From positions 1 to 63,661 of the forward strand of contig CAKTSK010000011.1 of the NCBI GenBank assembly GCA_934597725.1: a stretch of 63,661 nt of DNA, in the 5' to 3' direction. This DNA is from an uncultured Eubacteriales bacterium (GTDB lineage Bacteria > Bacillota > Clostridia > Oscillospirales > Oscillospiraceae). Position numbers and translations under genes: made by a program. Positions 49,835-57,787 of the stretch are shown here, in pieces (positions within the stretch are counted from its first letter, which is position 1; every line of letters starts with the position of its first letter). Below the pieces are notes generated by a model, which worked only from the letters and a program-made list of their open reading frames with translations, had not been told where the DNA came from and ran no database searches.

Positions 49835-49863
49835 ATTATAGCGAAGGAAGGGGAAAAAGACAA
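49835..49863 (-). promoter_or_regulatory. sigma-A promoter of the old-yellow-enzyme gene
   Basis: Minus-strand TTGTCT (complement of 49858-49863), 17-bp spacer, TATAAT (complement of 49835-49840). A small hairpin CTGGGGG / CCCCCAG lies in the 5' leader (49804-49820). Confidence 0.85.
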
Positions 49864-49968
49864 GAGCAAGAAACGGAGTTTTTGCCGGGGCGGGAAACCG
49901 GCGGCGGCGTGTCCTCCTGGTGCGTCCGCTTGCGGGAGGCCATGAACGGAAGGCGAAGAAAAAAGCCA

Positions 49969-49998
49969 TTGACACCCTGCCCCGGCAGGGGATAGGAT
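49969..49998 (+). promoter_or_regulatory. rarD promoter with palindromic spacer
   Basis: TTGACA (49969-49974), 18-bp spacer, TAGGAT (49993-49998). The spacer contains the inverted repeat CCCTGCC / GGCAGGG (49975-49990), a candidate repressor site. Confidence 0.68.
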
Positions 49999-50035
49999 AG
50001 AGGACAAGCTGTCGTATTTTGGGAGGGAAGGTATT

Positions 50036-50983
50036 TTGACAAAAAACAAACGATTGGGCCTGGTGACCGTCACCGGCTCCTATGTTCTGTGGGGCGTGCT
50101 GGCGATCTTCTGGAGTTTTCTGGCCCAGGTGAACCCGGTCTATGTGCTGGCCCAGCGGATCATCTGGTCCCTGGTGTTTCTGGCCCTCTATCTGCTGCTG
50201 GCCCGGCGATGGGGGGAGATCCGGGCGGCCTTTCGCAGCCGCAGGACCATGGTCAACTGTCTGCTGTGCGGGGTGCTGATCACCCTCAACTGGGGCGTGT
50301 ATATCTATTCGGTCAACAGCGGCCATGTGCTGGAGGCCAGCATGGGCTACTTCATCGAGCCGGTGATGGTGGCGCTGCTGGGCGTGGCGGCCTTTCGGGA
50401 GCGGCCCAGTCTGGCGGAAAAGCTCACCTTTCTGTGCGCCGCCGGAGGGATCGCCTTTCTCACGGTCCGCACCGGCAGCTTTCCTGCCCTGGCCCTGATG
50501 GTGGCCACGCCCTTTGCGGTGTATGGCGCCCTGAAAAAACGGGTGGAGCTGACGGCCCAGGCGTCCCTGTTCCTGGAGACCCTCTGGATGACGCCGCTGG
50601 CCCTGGCCTTCTCCTGGTGGTGGAGCGCCCAGCACGGCGGCATGGCGGCGGTGCTGGACGGGGCGTCCTTCTGGCTGCTGCCCGCCTGCGGCGTGGTGAC
50701 CTCTGTGCCGCTGCTGCTGTTTAACCTGGGGGTCAAGGAGATCCCGTATTATTTCTCCGGCATCCTGATGTACATTAACCCCACGCTGCAATTTCTGGTG
50801 GGGCTGGTCTACTTCCGGGAGGCGCTGAATGTAGACCAGCTCATCGCCTTTGTCATCATCTGGGTGGGCATTGTGATCACCATGGTGGAGAAGGGCCGTG
50901 CCCTCCGGCGGGAGCGGCGGGAATTACAGCAGGAGCTGGCGGGAGGAACGCCTGCAAGGAAAAGAGAAAGCACGGAGAAATGA
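50036..50983 (+). CDS. rarD: EamA family transporter RarD
   Basis: The 315-residue membrane protein has ten helices and the RarD opening GSYVLWGVLAIFWSFL followed by RIIWSLVF. RarD proteins are DMT superfamily transporters originally linked to chloramphenicol sensitivity; the natural substrate is unknown. TTG start with GGGAGGGAAGG upstream. The C-terminus is a short basic, Glu-rich tail. The gene is followed 43 nt later by a CPBP protease gene on the same strand, without an obvious terminator between. Confidence 0.93.
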   Translation: MTKNKRLGLVTVTGSYVLWGVLAIFWSFLAQVNPVYVLAQRIIWSLVFLALYLLLARRWGEIRAAFRSRRTMVNCLLCGVLITLNWGVYIYSVNSGHVLEASMGYFIEPVMVALLGVAAFRERPSLAEKLTFLCAAGGIAFLTVRTGSFPALALMVATPFAVYGALKKRVELTAQASLFLETLWMTPLALAFSWWWSAQHGGMAAVLDGASFWLLPACGVVTSVPLLLFNLGVKEIPYYFSGILMYINPTLQFLVGLVYFREALNVDQLIAFVIIWVGIVITMVEKGRALRRERRELQQELAGGTPARKRESTEK

Positions 50984-51026
50984 TCGTGGTTTGGAACGGT
51001 CCAAAGAAAGGGTAAAAGGTGATTCT

Positions 51027-51878
51027 ATGGATGAACTAAACCTCTCAGCGGGAAAGACCATGCGGCATGTTTTGCTCTATTTTTTGCTGTTTCTGGCGGG
51101 GGACCTGCTCAGCAGTCTGGTGTTTGACGGCCTCTTTCTGGCCGTGCCCATGCCGGCAGAGGAGTGGTATGTGATCCTGAGGATGCTCAGCAGCTTTGCG
51201 TTGACCTATGCCTTCTTTTGGCTCTACACCCGAAAGGTGCTCCGCCGGGAGCTGGCGGACTTTGGGGTGACGGCAGCGGTCAAGCCGTGGGGGGTCCTGT
51301 TTGCGGTGGGGCTGCCTGGGTTGGTCGCAGCGGTGTTTGCCTGTGTCGGCGAGGGCAGCGTGACGGCCTTCCCGGCGGGGAAAACCGTGCTGGTCCTTCT
51401 CGCCTCGCTGCTCATCGCGGTCAAGTCCGGGATCTTGGAGGAGATGCTGTTTCGCGGATTCATCATGAAGCTGCTGGAGGCGCGGTGGGGCCGCACGGTG
51501 GCCATTCTGGCCCCGTCCCTGGTCTTTGCGCTGCTGCATGTTTCCTCGATGACGGCCTTTGACCTTGGCGGCTTCCTGCTCCTGCTGGTGGGCGGCACGT
51601 CGGTGGGCGTGATGTTTTCTCTGGTGGCCTGCAAAGGGAAGTCGATCGCCAACAGTGCGCTCCTGCATGCCGTCTGGAACTTTGTGATGATCACGGATGT
51701 TTTGCACATCACCACGGCCCAGGGGGCCTACGGCGCGCCGCTGGCCTCGATCCTGATTCCGGAGGAGCCGATGCTGCTGACCGGCGGCGCGTTCGGGGTC
51801 GAAGTCTCTGTGGTGGCCATCGTGGGATATTGGATCGTTTGCGGGCTGACGATGCTGGGCAGAAAGAAGGCCCGGTAA
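51027..51878 (+). CDS. CPBP family intramembrane metalloprotease
   Basis: The 283-residue membrane protein has eight predicted helices and the Abi/CPBP motifs: EEMLFRGF (about 141-148) with the catalytic Glu pair and Arg, then LLHVSSM and NSALLHAVWNF with metal-binding His. Family members process prenylated or bacteriocin-related substrates or give self-immunity; no bacteriocin gene is visible nearby. ATG 51027 follows AAAAGGTGATTCT; the open frame from 50898 overlaps rarD and is spurious. Confidence 0.9.
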   Translation: MDELNLSAGKTMRHVLLYFLLFLAGDLLSSLVFDGLFLAVPMPAEEWYVILRMLSSFALTYAFFWLYTRKVLRRELADFGVTAAVKPWGVLFAVGLPGLVAAVFACVGEGSVTAFPAGKTVLVLLASLLIAVKSGILEEMLFRGFIMKLLEARWGRTVAILAPSLVFALLHVSSMTAFDLGGFLLLLVGGTSVGVMFSLVACKGKSIANSALLHAVWNFVMITDVLHITTAQGAYGAPLASILIPEEPMLLTGGAFGVEVSVVAIVGYWIVCGLTMLGRKKAR

Positions 51879-51901
51879 GCCTGCCTTTGCCAGGAAAACT
51901 A

Positions 51902-51953
51902 AAAACGCACGGTCTCCCGACACCGGAAAGGGGGAGACCGTGCGTTCTTTTCT
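51902..51953. terminator. bidirectional terminator between CPBP and sfsA genes
   Basis: AACGCACGGTCTCCC / GGGAGACCGTGCGTT stem with T-rich flanks on both sides (CTTTTCT on the plus strand). It serves two convergent genes. Confidence 0.85.
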
Positions 51954-51967
51954 GTTTGGGCGCCAGA

Positions 51968-52648
51968 TCAGAGACGGACTGGAATGGCGTGGGCCATGGT
52001 GAGAGCATCCGGGGTGACGGCACAGCAGCGGGCCAGCACGGTCACGCCGGCCTGGGCGGCCTGCCGGAGGGCCTGGCCGAAGGCGGGGTGGGTGCGGTCG
52101 TTGGGCGAGAAAAAATCTGCCTGGGCCATCTGCACCACAAAGCAGACGGCGCTCTCATAACCCTCGTCCAGGCAGGCGGTGAGGCCGTGCAGATGCTTGA
52201 CGCCCCGCTCGGTGGGGGCGTCGGGGAAATAGACCGCGCCGTCCTGCTCCAGCGTGACCCCTTTCACCTCAACGAACCCCCGGCGGGAGCCTGCTTCCCA
52301 GTAAAAATCAAAGCGGGAGTCTCCGTGGCGGCACTCCGGTTTGAGCAGGGTCAGGCCAGAGACAAAGTGGCCGCTGGCTGCCCACTCCCCAAAGACTTTG
52401 TTGGGGGCCTGGGCATCCAGGTTGATCAGGCGCGGCCCCTTTTCGACGGCGACCAGGTCATAGGCGGTCTTGCGGTTCGGGTTGTCGCTTTTGGTCAGCC
52501 ACACGGGGACGCCGGGCAGCAGCAGCTCCCGGCAGCGGCCGGTGTTTTTGACGTGTACGGTGACCGGCTGGTCCTGGACCAGGACTTGGGCCACAAAGCG
52601 GTTGGGGCGGGAGACAAAGACCGCCGGGGCGATATTGGGGTAGCGCAG
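51968..52648 (-). CDS. sfsA: DNA/RNA nuclease-like protein SfsA
   Basis: The protein of about 226 residues carries the SfsA signatures FVSRPNRFVAQV near the N-terminus, LLLPGVPVWL, DFYWEAG and FVEVKGVTLE (PD-(D/E)XK-like active site). SfsA homologues bind nucleic acid; the exact role is disputed. The start is unusual: the only well-spaced Shine-Dalgarno (AAGGAGG) lies 8 nt before a CTG at 52648, which is where the family normally begins. The GTG at 52702 has no Shine-Dalgarno sequence and adds 18 residues not typical of the family. Confidence 0.9.
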   Translation of the reverse strand: MRYPNIAPAVFVSRPNRFVAQVLVQDQPVTVHVKNTGRCRELLLPGVPVWLTKSDNPNRKTAYDLVAVEKGPRLINLDAQAPNKVFGEWAASGHFVSGLTLLKPECRHGDSRFDFYWEAGSRRGFVEVKGVTLEQDGAVYFPDAPTERGVKHLHGLTACLDEGYESAVCFVVQMAQADFFSPNDRTHPAFGQALRQAAQAGVTVLARCCAVTPDALTMAHAIPVRL

Positions 52649-52772
52649 GGAAGCTCCCTCCTTTCGGAAATGGGTGGAAAATGACAGAGAGTCATGGTAC
52701 ACTAAGAAAAAATAGAGGACGAGGGCATCATACCGCTTGGAGGGCCGCTCGTCAAGAAAGTAGGACGATCCT

Positions 52773-54269
52773 ATGATGGACTATTTGCTGGCTCTGGACC
52801 AGGGCACCACCAGTTCCCGGGCCATTCTTTTTACGCCGCGGGGAGAAGTGGTGTCGTCGGCTCAGATCCCCTTTGCCCAGCACTATCCCCAGCCGGGCTG
52901 GGTGGAACATGAGCCTCTGGCGCTGCTGGACAGCCAGCTCCGGGCGGCAGAGGACTGCGTGACCCGGGCGGGGGTCCGCCCCGGGCAGATCGCCGCCATC
53001 GGCCTGGCCAACCAGCGGGAGACGGCCATGCTCTGGGAGAAGGACACGGGCAAGCCCGTGGGCAACGCCATCGTCTGGCAGTGCCGCCGGACGGCGGACT
53101 TCTGCACCCAGCTGCGCCAGCAGGGCTATACCGAGGCCATCCGGGCCAGGACGGGCCTGTTGCCCGACGCCTATTTCTCCGGGACCAAGTACCGCTGGCT
53201 GCTGGACAACGTGCCGGACGCCCGACGGCGGGCCGAGCGGGGCGAACTGCTGGGCGGCACCGTGGACAGCTGGCTGCTGTGGAACCTCACCGGCGGGCGG
53301 GTCCACGCATCGGACTACTCCAACTGCAGCCGGACCATGCTCTTTGACATCCACCGGCTGTGCTGGGACGATACCCTGTGCGACCTGCTGGACGTGCCCC
53401 GGTCCATCCTGCCCCGGCCGGTGGAAAACAGCGGGGCGATCGGCGTGGTGGCTGCCGGGGTGCCGCACCTGGAAAAGCTGGCCGGGGTGCCCATCCGGGG
53501 CATGGCCGGAGACCAGCAGGCAGCCCTCTTTGGGCAGGGCTGTTTCTCGGTGGGGCAGCTGAAAAACACCTATGGGACGGGCTGTTTTACCCTGATGAAT
53601 ACCGGAACTCAGCCGGTACTGTCCCAAAATGGCCTGCTCACCTGCATTGGATGGGGGTTGGGCGGAGAGACTACCTATGTGCTGGAGGGGAGCGTCTTCA
53701 ACGCCGGCTCCTCCATTCAGTGGCTGCGGGATGAGCTGCACCTGATCCGGGAGGCCAGCGAATGTGACCGGCTGGCCGAGGAGGTCCCCGACAACGGCGG
53801 CGTCTATCTGGTCTCCGCTTTCACCGGCCTGGGCGCACCCCACTGGGATATGTACGCCCGGGGCACGGTGGTGGGCCTGACCCGGGGCAGCAGCCGGGCG
53901 CACCTGTGCCGGGCGGTGCTGGAGGGCATCGCTTACCAGACCGCAGACCTCATTGCCGCCATGGAGCGGGACGCCGGGGCGAAGATCCCCGCCCTGCGGG
54001 CCGACGGCGGCGCCAGCGTCAGCGACTTTATGATGCAGTATCAAGCCGACCTGCTGGGGGTCCCGGTGGAGCGGCCTCAGGTGGTGGAGACCACCGCCTG
54101 GGGCGCGGCCTGCCTGGCCGGCCTGGGGGTGGGGCTGTGGAGCAGCCCCCAGGAGATCGCCCGGCAGCGTCTGCCGGGAAAGGTCTACACGCCGGGGACG
54201 GACCGGAGCCGGGAATATGCCCGCTGGCACCGGGCGGTCGAACGGGCCAAACAATGGGAAGAGGAGTGA
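52773..54269 (+). CDS. glpK: glycerol kinase
   Basis: The 498-residue FGGY kinase phosphorylates glycerol to sn-glycerol 3-phosphate. It starts LALDQGTTSSRAILF, and has GLANQRETAMLWEKDTG, the fold-II GMAGDQQAALFGQ segment, TYGTGCF and GGASVSDFMMQ near the C-terminus. Length equals the family norm. ATG 52773 and 52776 are both possible, with AGTAGGACG upstream. No glpF or glpD lies nearby; the next gene, pepT, begins 4 nt after the stop, so the two are probably co-transcribed. Confidence 0.97.
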   Translation: MMDYLLALDQGTTSSRAILFTPRGEVVSSAQIPFAQHYPQPGWVEHEPLALLDSQLRAAEDCVTRAGVRPGQIAAIGLANQRETAMLWEKDTGKPVGNAIVWQCRRTADFCTQLRQQGYTEAIRARTGLLPDAYFSGTKYRWLLDNVPDARRRAERGELLGGTVDSWLLWNLTGGRVHASDYSNCSRTMLFDIHRLCWDDTLCDLLDVPRSILPRPVENSGAIGVVAAGVPHLEKLAGVPIRGMAGDQQAALFGQGCFSVGQLKNTYGTGCFTLMNTGTQPVLSQNGLLTCIGWGLGGETTYVLEGSVFNAGSSIQWLRDELHLIREASECDRLAEEVPDNGGVYLVSAFTGLGAPHWDMYARGTVVGLTRGSSRAHLCRAVLEGIAYQTADLIAAMERDAGAKIPALRADGGASVSDFMMQYQADLLGVPVERPQVVETTAWGAACLAGLGVGLWSSPQEIARQRLPGKVYTPGTDRSREYARWHRAVERAKQWEEE

Positions 54270-54273
54270 GTTC

Positions 54274-55515
54274 ATGACAGCCTTGGAACGATTTTTGCGC
54301 TATCTTCAATACGATACCCAGTCGGAGGAGGCATCGCCGCGCACGCCCTCCACGGACCGGCAGCGCCTGCTGGGGGCCGCGCTGGCCCAGGAGATGCAGG
54401 AGATGGGACTGGAAAACGCCCATCTGGCGGCCAACGGCGCGGTCTATGGCTGGCTGCCTGCCACGCCGGGGAAGGAGGGGCTGCCGGTGGTGGCCCTGAT
54501 CGCCCACATGGACACCGCGCCGCGGGTCCCCGGCGGGCCGGTGCGGGCGCGGCTGGTCCCCTATGACGGGGGAAGCATCGTGCTCAACGAAGCCCGGGGG
54601 ATCGTGATGACACCGGAGGAGTTTCCAGATCTGCACGAGCAGGTGGGCCGGACGCTGGTGGTCACCGACGGAACGACCCTGCTGGGGGCCGACGACAAGG
54701 CCGGGATCGCAGAGATCCTGACGGCCTTGGAGCGCCTGCTGGCCCACCCGGAGCGGCCTCATGGCCGGGTGGCGGTGTGCATCACCCCCGACGAGGAGGT
54801 GGGCCGGGGCGCGGACTATGTGGACCTGACCCTGCTGGGGGCCGACGTGGGCTATACGGTGGACGGCGGCGCGCTGGGGAGCCTGGAATATGAAAACTTC
54901 CACGCGGCCTCGGCGGTGGTGACCGTCCATGGGGTGAACATCCATCCGGGAGAGGGGAAGGGAAAGCTGAAGAACGCCTGCCTGATCGCCGCCCGGTTCA
55001 TCGCCATGGTGCCGCCGGGGGAGGACCCGGCCCACACCGAGGGCTATGAGGGCTTCTATCATCTGTGTCAGATGACCGGCGACGAAAGCGAGGCGGTGCT
55101 GCACTGGATCCTCCGGGACCACGACCGGGCGGCGTTTACCCGGCGGAAGGAGACCATGGAGCGGATCGCGGCCTTCCTCTGTGAGGAATACGGCCCCGGC
55201 TCGGTGGAGGTGACCCTGACCGACTCCTATCAGAACATGAAGGAAGCCATCCTGCCCCACCCGCAGCTGCTCACCTGGGCCAGGGAAGCCTTTCGGAAGG
55301 TGGGCGTGGAGCCGCGGGAAACGCCCATCCGGGGCGGGACCGACGGCGCGCAGCTGAGCCAGCGCGGCCTGCCGTGCCCCAACCTTTCGACGGGGGGTTA
55401 CCACTTCCACGGCATCTATGAATATATCCCGGTGGAATCGTTGGATAAAATGACGGAAATGCTGGAAGAACTTCTGGTTGGAATTGACAAAACAGGAAAA
55501 GAGAAAAAAGTTTGA
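54274..55515 (+). CDS. pepT: peptidase T
   Basis: The 413-residue M20 zinc aminotripeptidase has the metal motif IAHMDTAP (first His and Asp), TTLLGADDKAGIAEIL (bridging Asp), PDEEVGRGAD (catalytic Glu) and a late RGGTDGAQLSQRGLP and TGGYHFHG. Family-typical start FLRYLQYDTQS. ATG 54274 follows GGAAGAGGAG. It releases the N-terminal residue from tripeptides. It is coupled to glpK, with no functional link apparent. Confidence 0.96.
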   Translation: MTALERFLRYLQYDTQSEEASPRTPSTDRQRLLGAALAQEMQEMGLENAHLAANGAVYGWLPATPGKEGLPVVALIAHMDTAPRVPGGPVRARLVPYDGGSIVLNEARGIVMTPEEFPDLHEQVGRTLVVTDGTTLLGADDKAGIAEILTALERLLAHPERPHGRVAVCITPDEEVGRGADYVDLTLLGADVGYTVDGGALGSLEYENFHAASAVVTVHGVNIHPGEGKGKLKNACLIAARFIAMVPPGEDPAHTEGYEGFYHLCQMTGDESEAVLHWILRDHDRAAFTRRKETMERIAAFLCEEYGPGSVEVTLTDSYQNMKEAILPHPQLLTWAREAFRKVGVEPRETPIRGGTDGAQLSQRGLPCPNLSTGGYHFHGIYEYIPVESLDKMTEMLEELLVGIDKTGKEKKV

Positions 55516-55523
55516 AAATCCTG

Positions 55524-55552
55524 TTGACAAACCGCATGTTTTTCGCTATACT
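55524..55552 (+). promoter_or_regulatory. strong promoter of the tRNA cluster
   Basis: TTGACA (55524-55529), 17-bp spacer, TATACT (55547-55552), 34 nt before the first tRNA. Confidence 0.92.
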
Positions 55553-55585
55553 AAGCATCGCTCGCTACGGCAGAGAACGAACGAC

Positions 55586-55662
55586 GGCGGCATAGCTCAG
55601 TTGGCTAGAGCATTCGGTTCATACCCGAAGTGTCACTGGTTCAAATCCAGTTGCCGCTACCA
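55586..55662 (+). tRNA. tRNA-Met (CAT)
   Basis: Complete cloverleaf of 77 nt. The acceptor GGCGGCA pairs with TGCCGCT, the D-arm is TAGCTCAGTTGGCTAGAGC, the anticodon loop TTCATAC holds CAT, the T-arm contains GGTTCAAATCC, and CCA is encoded. The G1-U72-like closing pair and arm sequences fit an elongator Met tRNA rather than the initiator or the Ile-lysidine species. Confidence 0.93.
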
Positions 55663-55700
55663 GAAGGTTTTGGGAGGGGCTTCCCTCCCGGAACCGATTC

Positions 55701-55775
55701 GGCCCGTTGGTCAAGTGGTTAAGACACCGCCCTTTCACGGCGGTAACACGGGTTCGAGTCCCGTACGGGTCACCA
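55701..55775 (+). tRNA. tRNA-Glu (TTC)
   Basis: Seventy-five nucleotides with acceptor GGCCCGT / ACGGGTC, anticodon loop CTTTCAC (TTC), T-arm GGGTTCGAGTCCC and encoded CCA. The second gene of a three-tRNA transcript. Confidence 0.95.
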
Positions 55776-55778
55776 TAT

Positions 55779-55854
55779 GGAGGCATAGCTCAGCTGGTAG
55801 AGCGCTCGCCTCACACGCGAGAGGTCACAGATTCGAGTTCTGTTGTCTCCACCA
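55779..55854 (+). tRNA. tRNA-Val (CAC)
   Basis: Seventy-six nucleotides with acceptor GGAGGCA / TGTCTCC, D-arm TAGCTCAGCTGGTAGAGC, anticodon loop CTCACAC (CAC), T-arm AGATTCGAGTTCT and encoded CCA. The last gene of the cluster, immediately followed by a terminator. The CAC anticodon reads only GUG, suiting a GC-rich genome. Confidence 0.95.
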
Positions 55855-55903
55855 AACAACTCCGAACCAAGCGTCTTGGACGACTGGTTCGGAGTTGTTT
55901 TTT
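55855..55903 (+). terminator. terminator of the tRNA cluster
   Basis: AACAACTCCGAACCA / TGGTTCGGAGTTGTT, a 15-bp perfect stem with an inner small hairpin, followed by TTTT. It starts at the first base after tRNA-Val CCA. Confidence 0.92.
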
Positions 55904-56000
55904 GTTGGCGGGATGTGCGCCGCACGAAAAATGCCGCCGGGAACGAATGGGGCGGTTGCTTCATAAAAAATAGAAAGAGGCGCGCTATTATCCGTGATTC

Positions 56001-56042
56001 ACAGGAAAAGCGGCTTGCATTGTTTGCAAGCCGCTTTTCCTG
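56001..56042. terminator. strong bidirectional hairpin
   Basis: ACAGGAAAAGCGGCTTGCA / TGCAAGCCGCTTTTCCTGT, 19 perfect pairs with a 4-nt loop. On the minus strand it lies 9 nt after the stop of the frameshifted small gene and is its probable terminator. Confidence 0.75.
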
Positions 56043-56050
56043 TTGGAGCG

Positions 56051-56300
56051 TTATTTTCCTGCTGCGGCATATTCCTCTGCGAGGTTGGAGGCGGGTACCG
56101 TGGTCCGATCATTTTCGCTGGCTTGTTCGGTGTGTTCAAGGGAGAGGCCGATGTGGCCATCTTCCTGCAAACTATGCTTTTCTCTACATGATGGGTGTGG
56201 CCGGTGTTAGTGCCGTGATAAGCCCCAGAATTCCTGCCGCCGCGAGGTGCTGTGACAACACAAGAGCTGCTGCGAACAAGAGCGATATCCACGTTTTCAT
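56051..56300 (-). pseudogene. small secreted-protein gene with an apparent frameshift
   Basis: ATG 56300 has an excellent AGGAGG 8 nt upstream and encodes a signal-like peptide (MKTWISLLFAAALVLSQHL, then AAAGILGLITALTPATPIM) that stops at 56184. In the +1 frame relative to it, the following DNA reads as plausible protein: EDGHIGLSLEHTEQASEN, then DRTTVPASNLAEEYAAAGK, stopping at 56051 just before a strong terminator. The simplest reading is one gene of about 80 residues broken by an indel near 56184-56200, or a sequencing error. I do not recognise the family. The 38-residue peptide alone could also be functional. It is AT-richer than the flanking genome and is divergent from an XRE regulator. 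Confidence 0.5.
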
Positions 56301-56353
56301 CCCTTGTTCCTCCTTTTTTGTTCTTTCGTTTTGGAAAGCGTGGTGACGACAAA

Positions 56354-56390
56354 AAAATAACACATATGTATTCAAATGTCAACATATGTG
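56354..56390 (-). promoter_or_regulatory. promoter with twin palindromic operators
   Basis: Minus-strand TTGACA (complement of 56377-56382), 17-bp spacer, TATTTT (complement of 56354-56359). The perfect palindrome ACATATGT occurs twice, at 56362-56369 (within the spacer) and 56382-56389 (touching the -35), exactly 20 bp apart. This is the expected layout for repression by the neighbouring XRE protein. Confidence 0.72.
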
Positions 56391-56438
56391 CTCATAACCG
56401 GCGCTTTTTGGGGATACCCTTGTTTCAGGGGTGATGCA

Positions 56439-56693
56439 ATGAGCGATATGCAGCTGAATCCAATGATTGTTGGAGAAGTGATCGCCGGATATAGAGGGAA
56501 AAAGGGGATCACGCAAGAGGTGTTGAGTGGGTTGTCCAACATAGGCAGAACACATTTGAGCGCAATAGAGCGTGGAGAAAGAAAACCGACCTTGGAAACA
56601 CTCTATCGAATTAGTCTCGCGTTGGAGGTGAAAATGAGCGCTATCGTTATGTCGATAGAGGAAGCGATAGAAGAGCATGAAAAACAACGATAG
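56439..56693 (+). CDS. small XRE-family transcriptional regulator
   Basis: The 84-residue Cro/C1-type protein is essentially only the helix-turn-helix domain (residues 10-65; GKKGITQEVLSGLSNIGRTH, then LSAIERGERKPTLETLYRIS), with a short Glu-rich tail. ATG 56439 begins the fold; the Shine-Dalgarno (GGGGTG) is weak. Codon use is AT-richer than in nearby genes. It is divergent from the small secreted-protein gene, and two ACATATGT palindromes lie between them, so autoregulation and repression of that gene are likely. Phage or mobile-element origin is possible but no phage genes are adjacent. Confidence 0.85.
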   Translation: MSDMQLNPMIVGEVIAGYRGKKGITQEVLSGLSNIGRTHLSAIERGERKPTLETLYRISLALEVKMSAIVMSIEEAIEEHEKQR

Positions 56694-56752
56694 GGAACCG
56701 AAGAAACCGCGAGAAAACAACAATGTTGACGGAATCTGGGGCAGAGAAATCG

Positions 56753-56781
56753 TTGCAACGCTTCCGGGCTTGTGCTATACT
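56753..56781 (+). promoter_or_regulatory. promoter of the candidate small RNA
   Basis: TTGCAA (56753-56758), 17-bp spacer, TATACT (56776-56781). No open reading frame of note follows before the terminator. Confidence 0.78.
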
Positions 56782-56787
56782 GTACTT

Positions 56788-56868
56788 GCGTAGCTGCAAA
56801 GAGCGGCTGCCGTATACGGAAGGGGAAGCGGCAACAGACGTTGGTCTGTGCCGCTTCCTTTTTGCTAT
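56788..56868 (+). ncRNA. candidate small RNA (about 80 nt)
   Basis: Between a good sigma-A promoter and an intrinsic terminator (GGAAGCGGCA...TGCCGCTTCC with an inner AGAC / GTCT pairing, then TTTTT, at 56826-56868) there is room for an RNA of about 80 nt. Two short hairpins precede the terminator: TTGC / GCAA around 56786-56799 and the palindrome CCGTATACGG near 56812. The T-run is on the plus strand only, so the hairpin is not simply the terminator of the LysR gene. It does not match any RNA family I recognise; 6S, tmRNA and SRP RNA are excluded by size and sequence. Confidence 0.5.
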
Positions 56869-56872
56869 TCTA

Positions 56873-57787
56873 TTATATTGTAGGGGTGCAGGTCTCGGTG
56901 GGGGAGAGGGCGGCTTCTTGTGCAGCGTTGACGCAAAAGGAGAAGAACTGCTCCGCCCCGGTCAGCGGCGGGGGTGTGGTGCGGCGGACGATGTAAAAGT
57001 CGCTCTCCTGGACCGGATCGGTGAGGGGGAGGACCTTGATGCCCGGGCGGTGGACCGGCAGGGTATCCGGCAGGACGGTGATGCCGAACCCCTGGGCCAC
57101 CAGCTCCACGATGAAGTTGGCGTCCTCCACCTGATAGGCGATGTGCCACCGGTCCCGGACGGGGGCGAAGAGCCGGTCCACCGGGTCCCGCTGGCCGCTG
57201 CGCCAGGAGTAGGTCACATGGGGATAGGGGAGAGTCTCCTCCAGGGTGACGGTGTCCTGTTGGGCCAGGGGGTGGTCCAGCGGGACGGCGGCCACAGTAG
57301 GGCGGCGCAGAATGGCGGCATAGGTCAGCTGAGGGTCGGGAAAGATTTTGGAGCAAAAGCCCACGTCGGCCTCTCCTTGCAGGACGGCCTGACAGACCTG
57401 GCTGGACATGCCGGTGGAAAACTCAAAATCACAGCCGGGGTGGGTCTCCTTGAATTGCCGGCACAGCCGGGTCACGGTGGACACGATGAGCAGGGGGATG
57501 GTTTGCAGCCGGAGGGTCCCCACCCCTTCCCGCAGGGTCTGGAACTGATGCAGACAGCTGTCGGCCAGGGCGGTGATCTGCTGGGCGTGGGGGAGAAGGA
57601 GCGCGCCGTACCGCCCCAGACGAATCCCCCGCCCGCTTTTTTGAAACAGGGGAACGCCCAGCTCCTGCTCCAGGCTGTCGATGGCGTGGCTGAGGCCGGA
57701 CTGGGAGATGTTCAGCCGTTGGGCGGCCCGGCTGTAGTGCATTTCCTGGGAGAGGATGAGAAAGTAACGCAGGTGGTCCAGATTCAT
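56873..57787 (-). CDS. LysR family transcriptional regulator
   Basis: The 304-residue protein has an N-terminal winged HTH (about 1-60; LRYFLILSQEMHYSRAAQRL, then NISQSGLSHAIDSLE), a linker helix, and a periplasmic-binding-like effector domain (about 90-300). ATG 57787 follows AAAGGAGGTCTGTCC. It is divergent from an MBL-fold hydrolase gene 157 nt away, the usual arrangement for a LysR regulator and its target. The effector is unknown. Confidence 0.94.
   Translation of the reverse strand: MNLDHLRYFLILSQEMHYSRAAQRLNISQSGLSHAIDSLEQELGVPLFQKSGRGIRLGRYGALLLPHAQQITALADSCLHQFQTLREGVGTLRLQTIPLLIVSTVTRLCRQFKETHPGCDFEFSTGMSSQVCQAVLQGEADVGFCSKIFPDPQLTYAAILRRPTVAAVPLDHPLAQQDTVTLEETLPYPHVTYSWRSGQRDPVDRLFAPVRDRWHIAYQVEDANFIVELVAQGFGITVLPDTLPVHRPGIKVLPLTDPVQESDFYIVRRTTPPPLTGAEQFFSFCVNAAQEAALSPTETCTPTI

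Noticed and set aside
55999..56385. Minus-strand 128-codon frame over the XRE operator region
   Set aside because: It starts upstream of the minus-strand promoter and reads through the terminator stem. The RBS-supported frame starts at 56300 in a different register.
55779..56693. Integrative element inserted in the tRNA-Val 3' end
   Set aside because: The AT-rich patch next to the tRNAs is suggestive, but I found no direct repeat of the tRNA 3' end downstream and no integrase in the patch.
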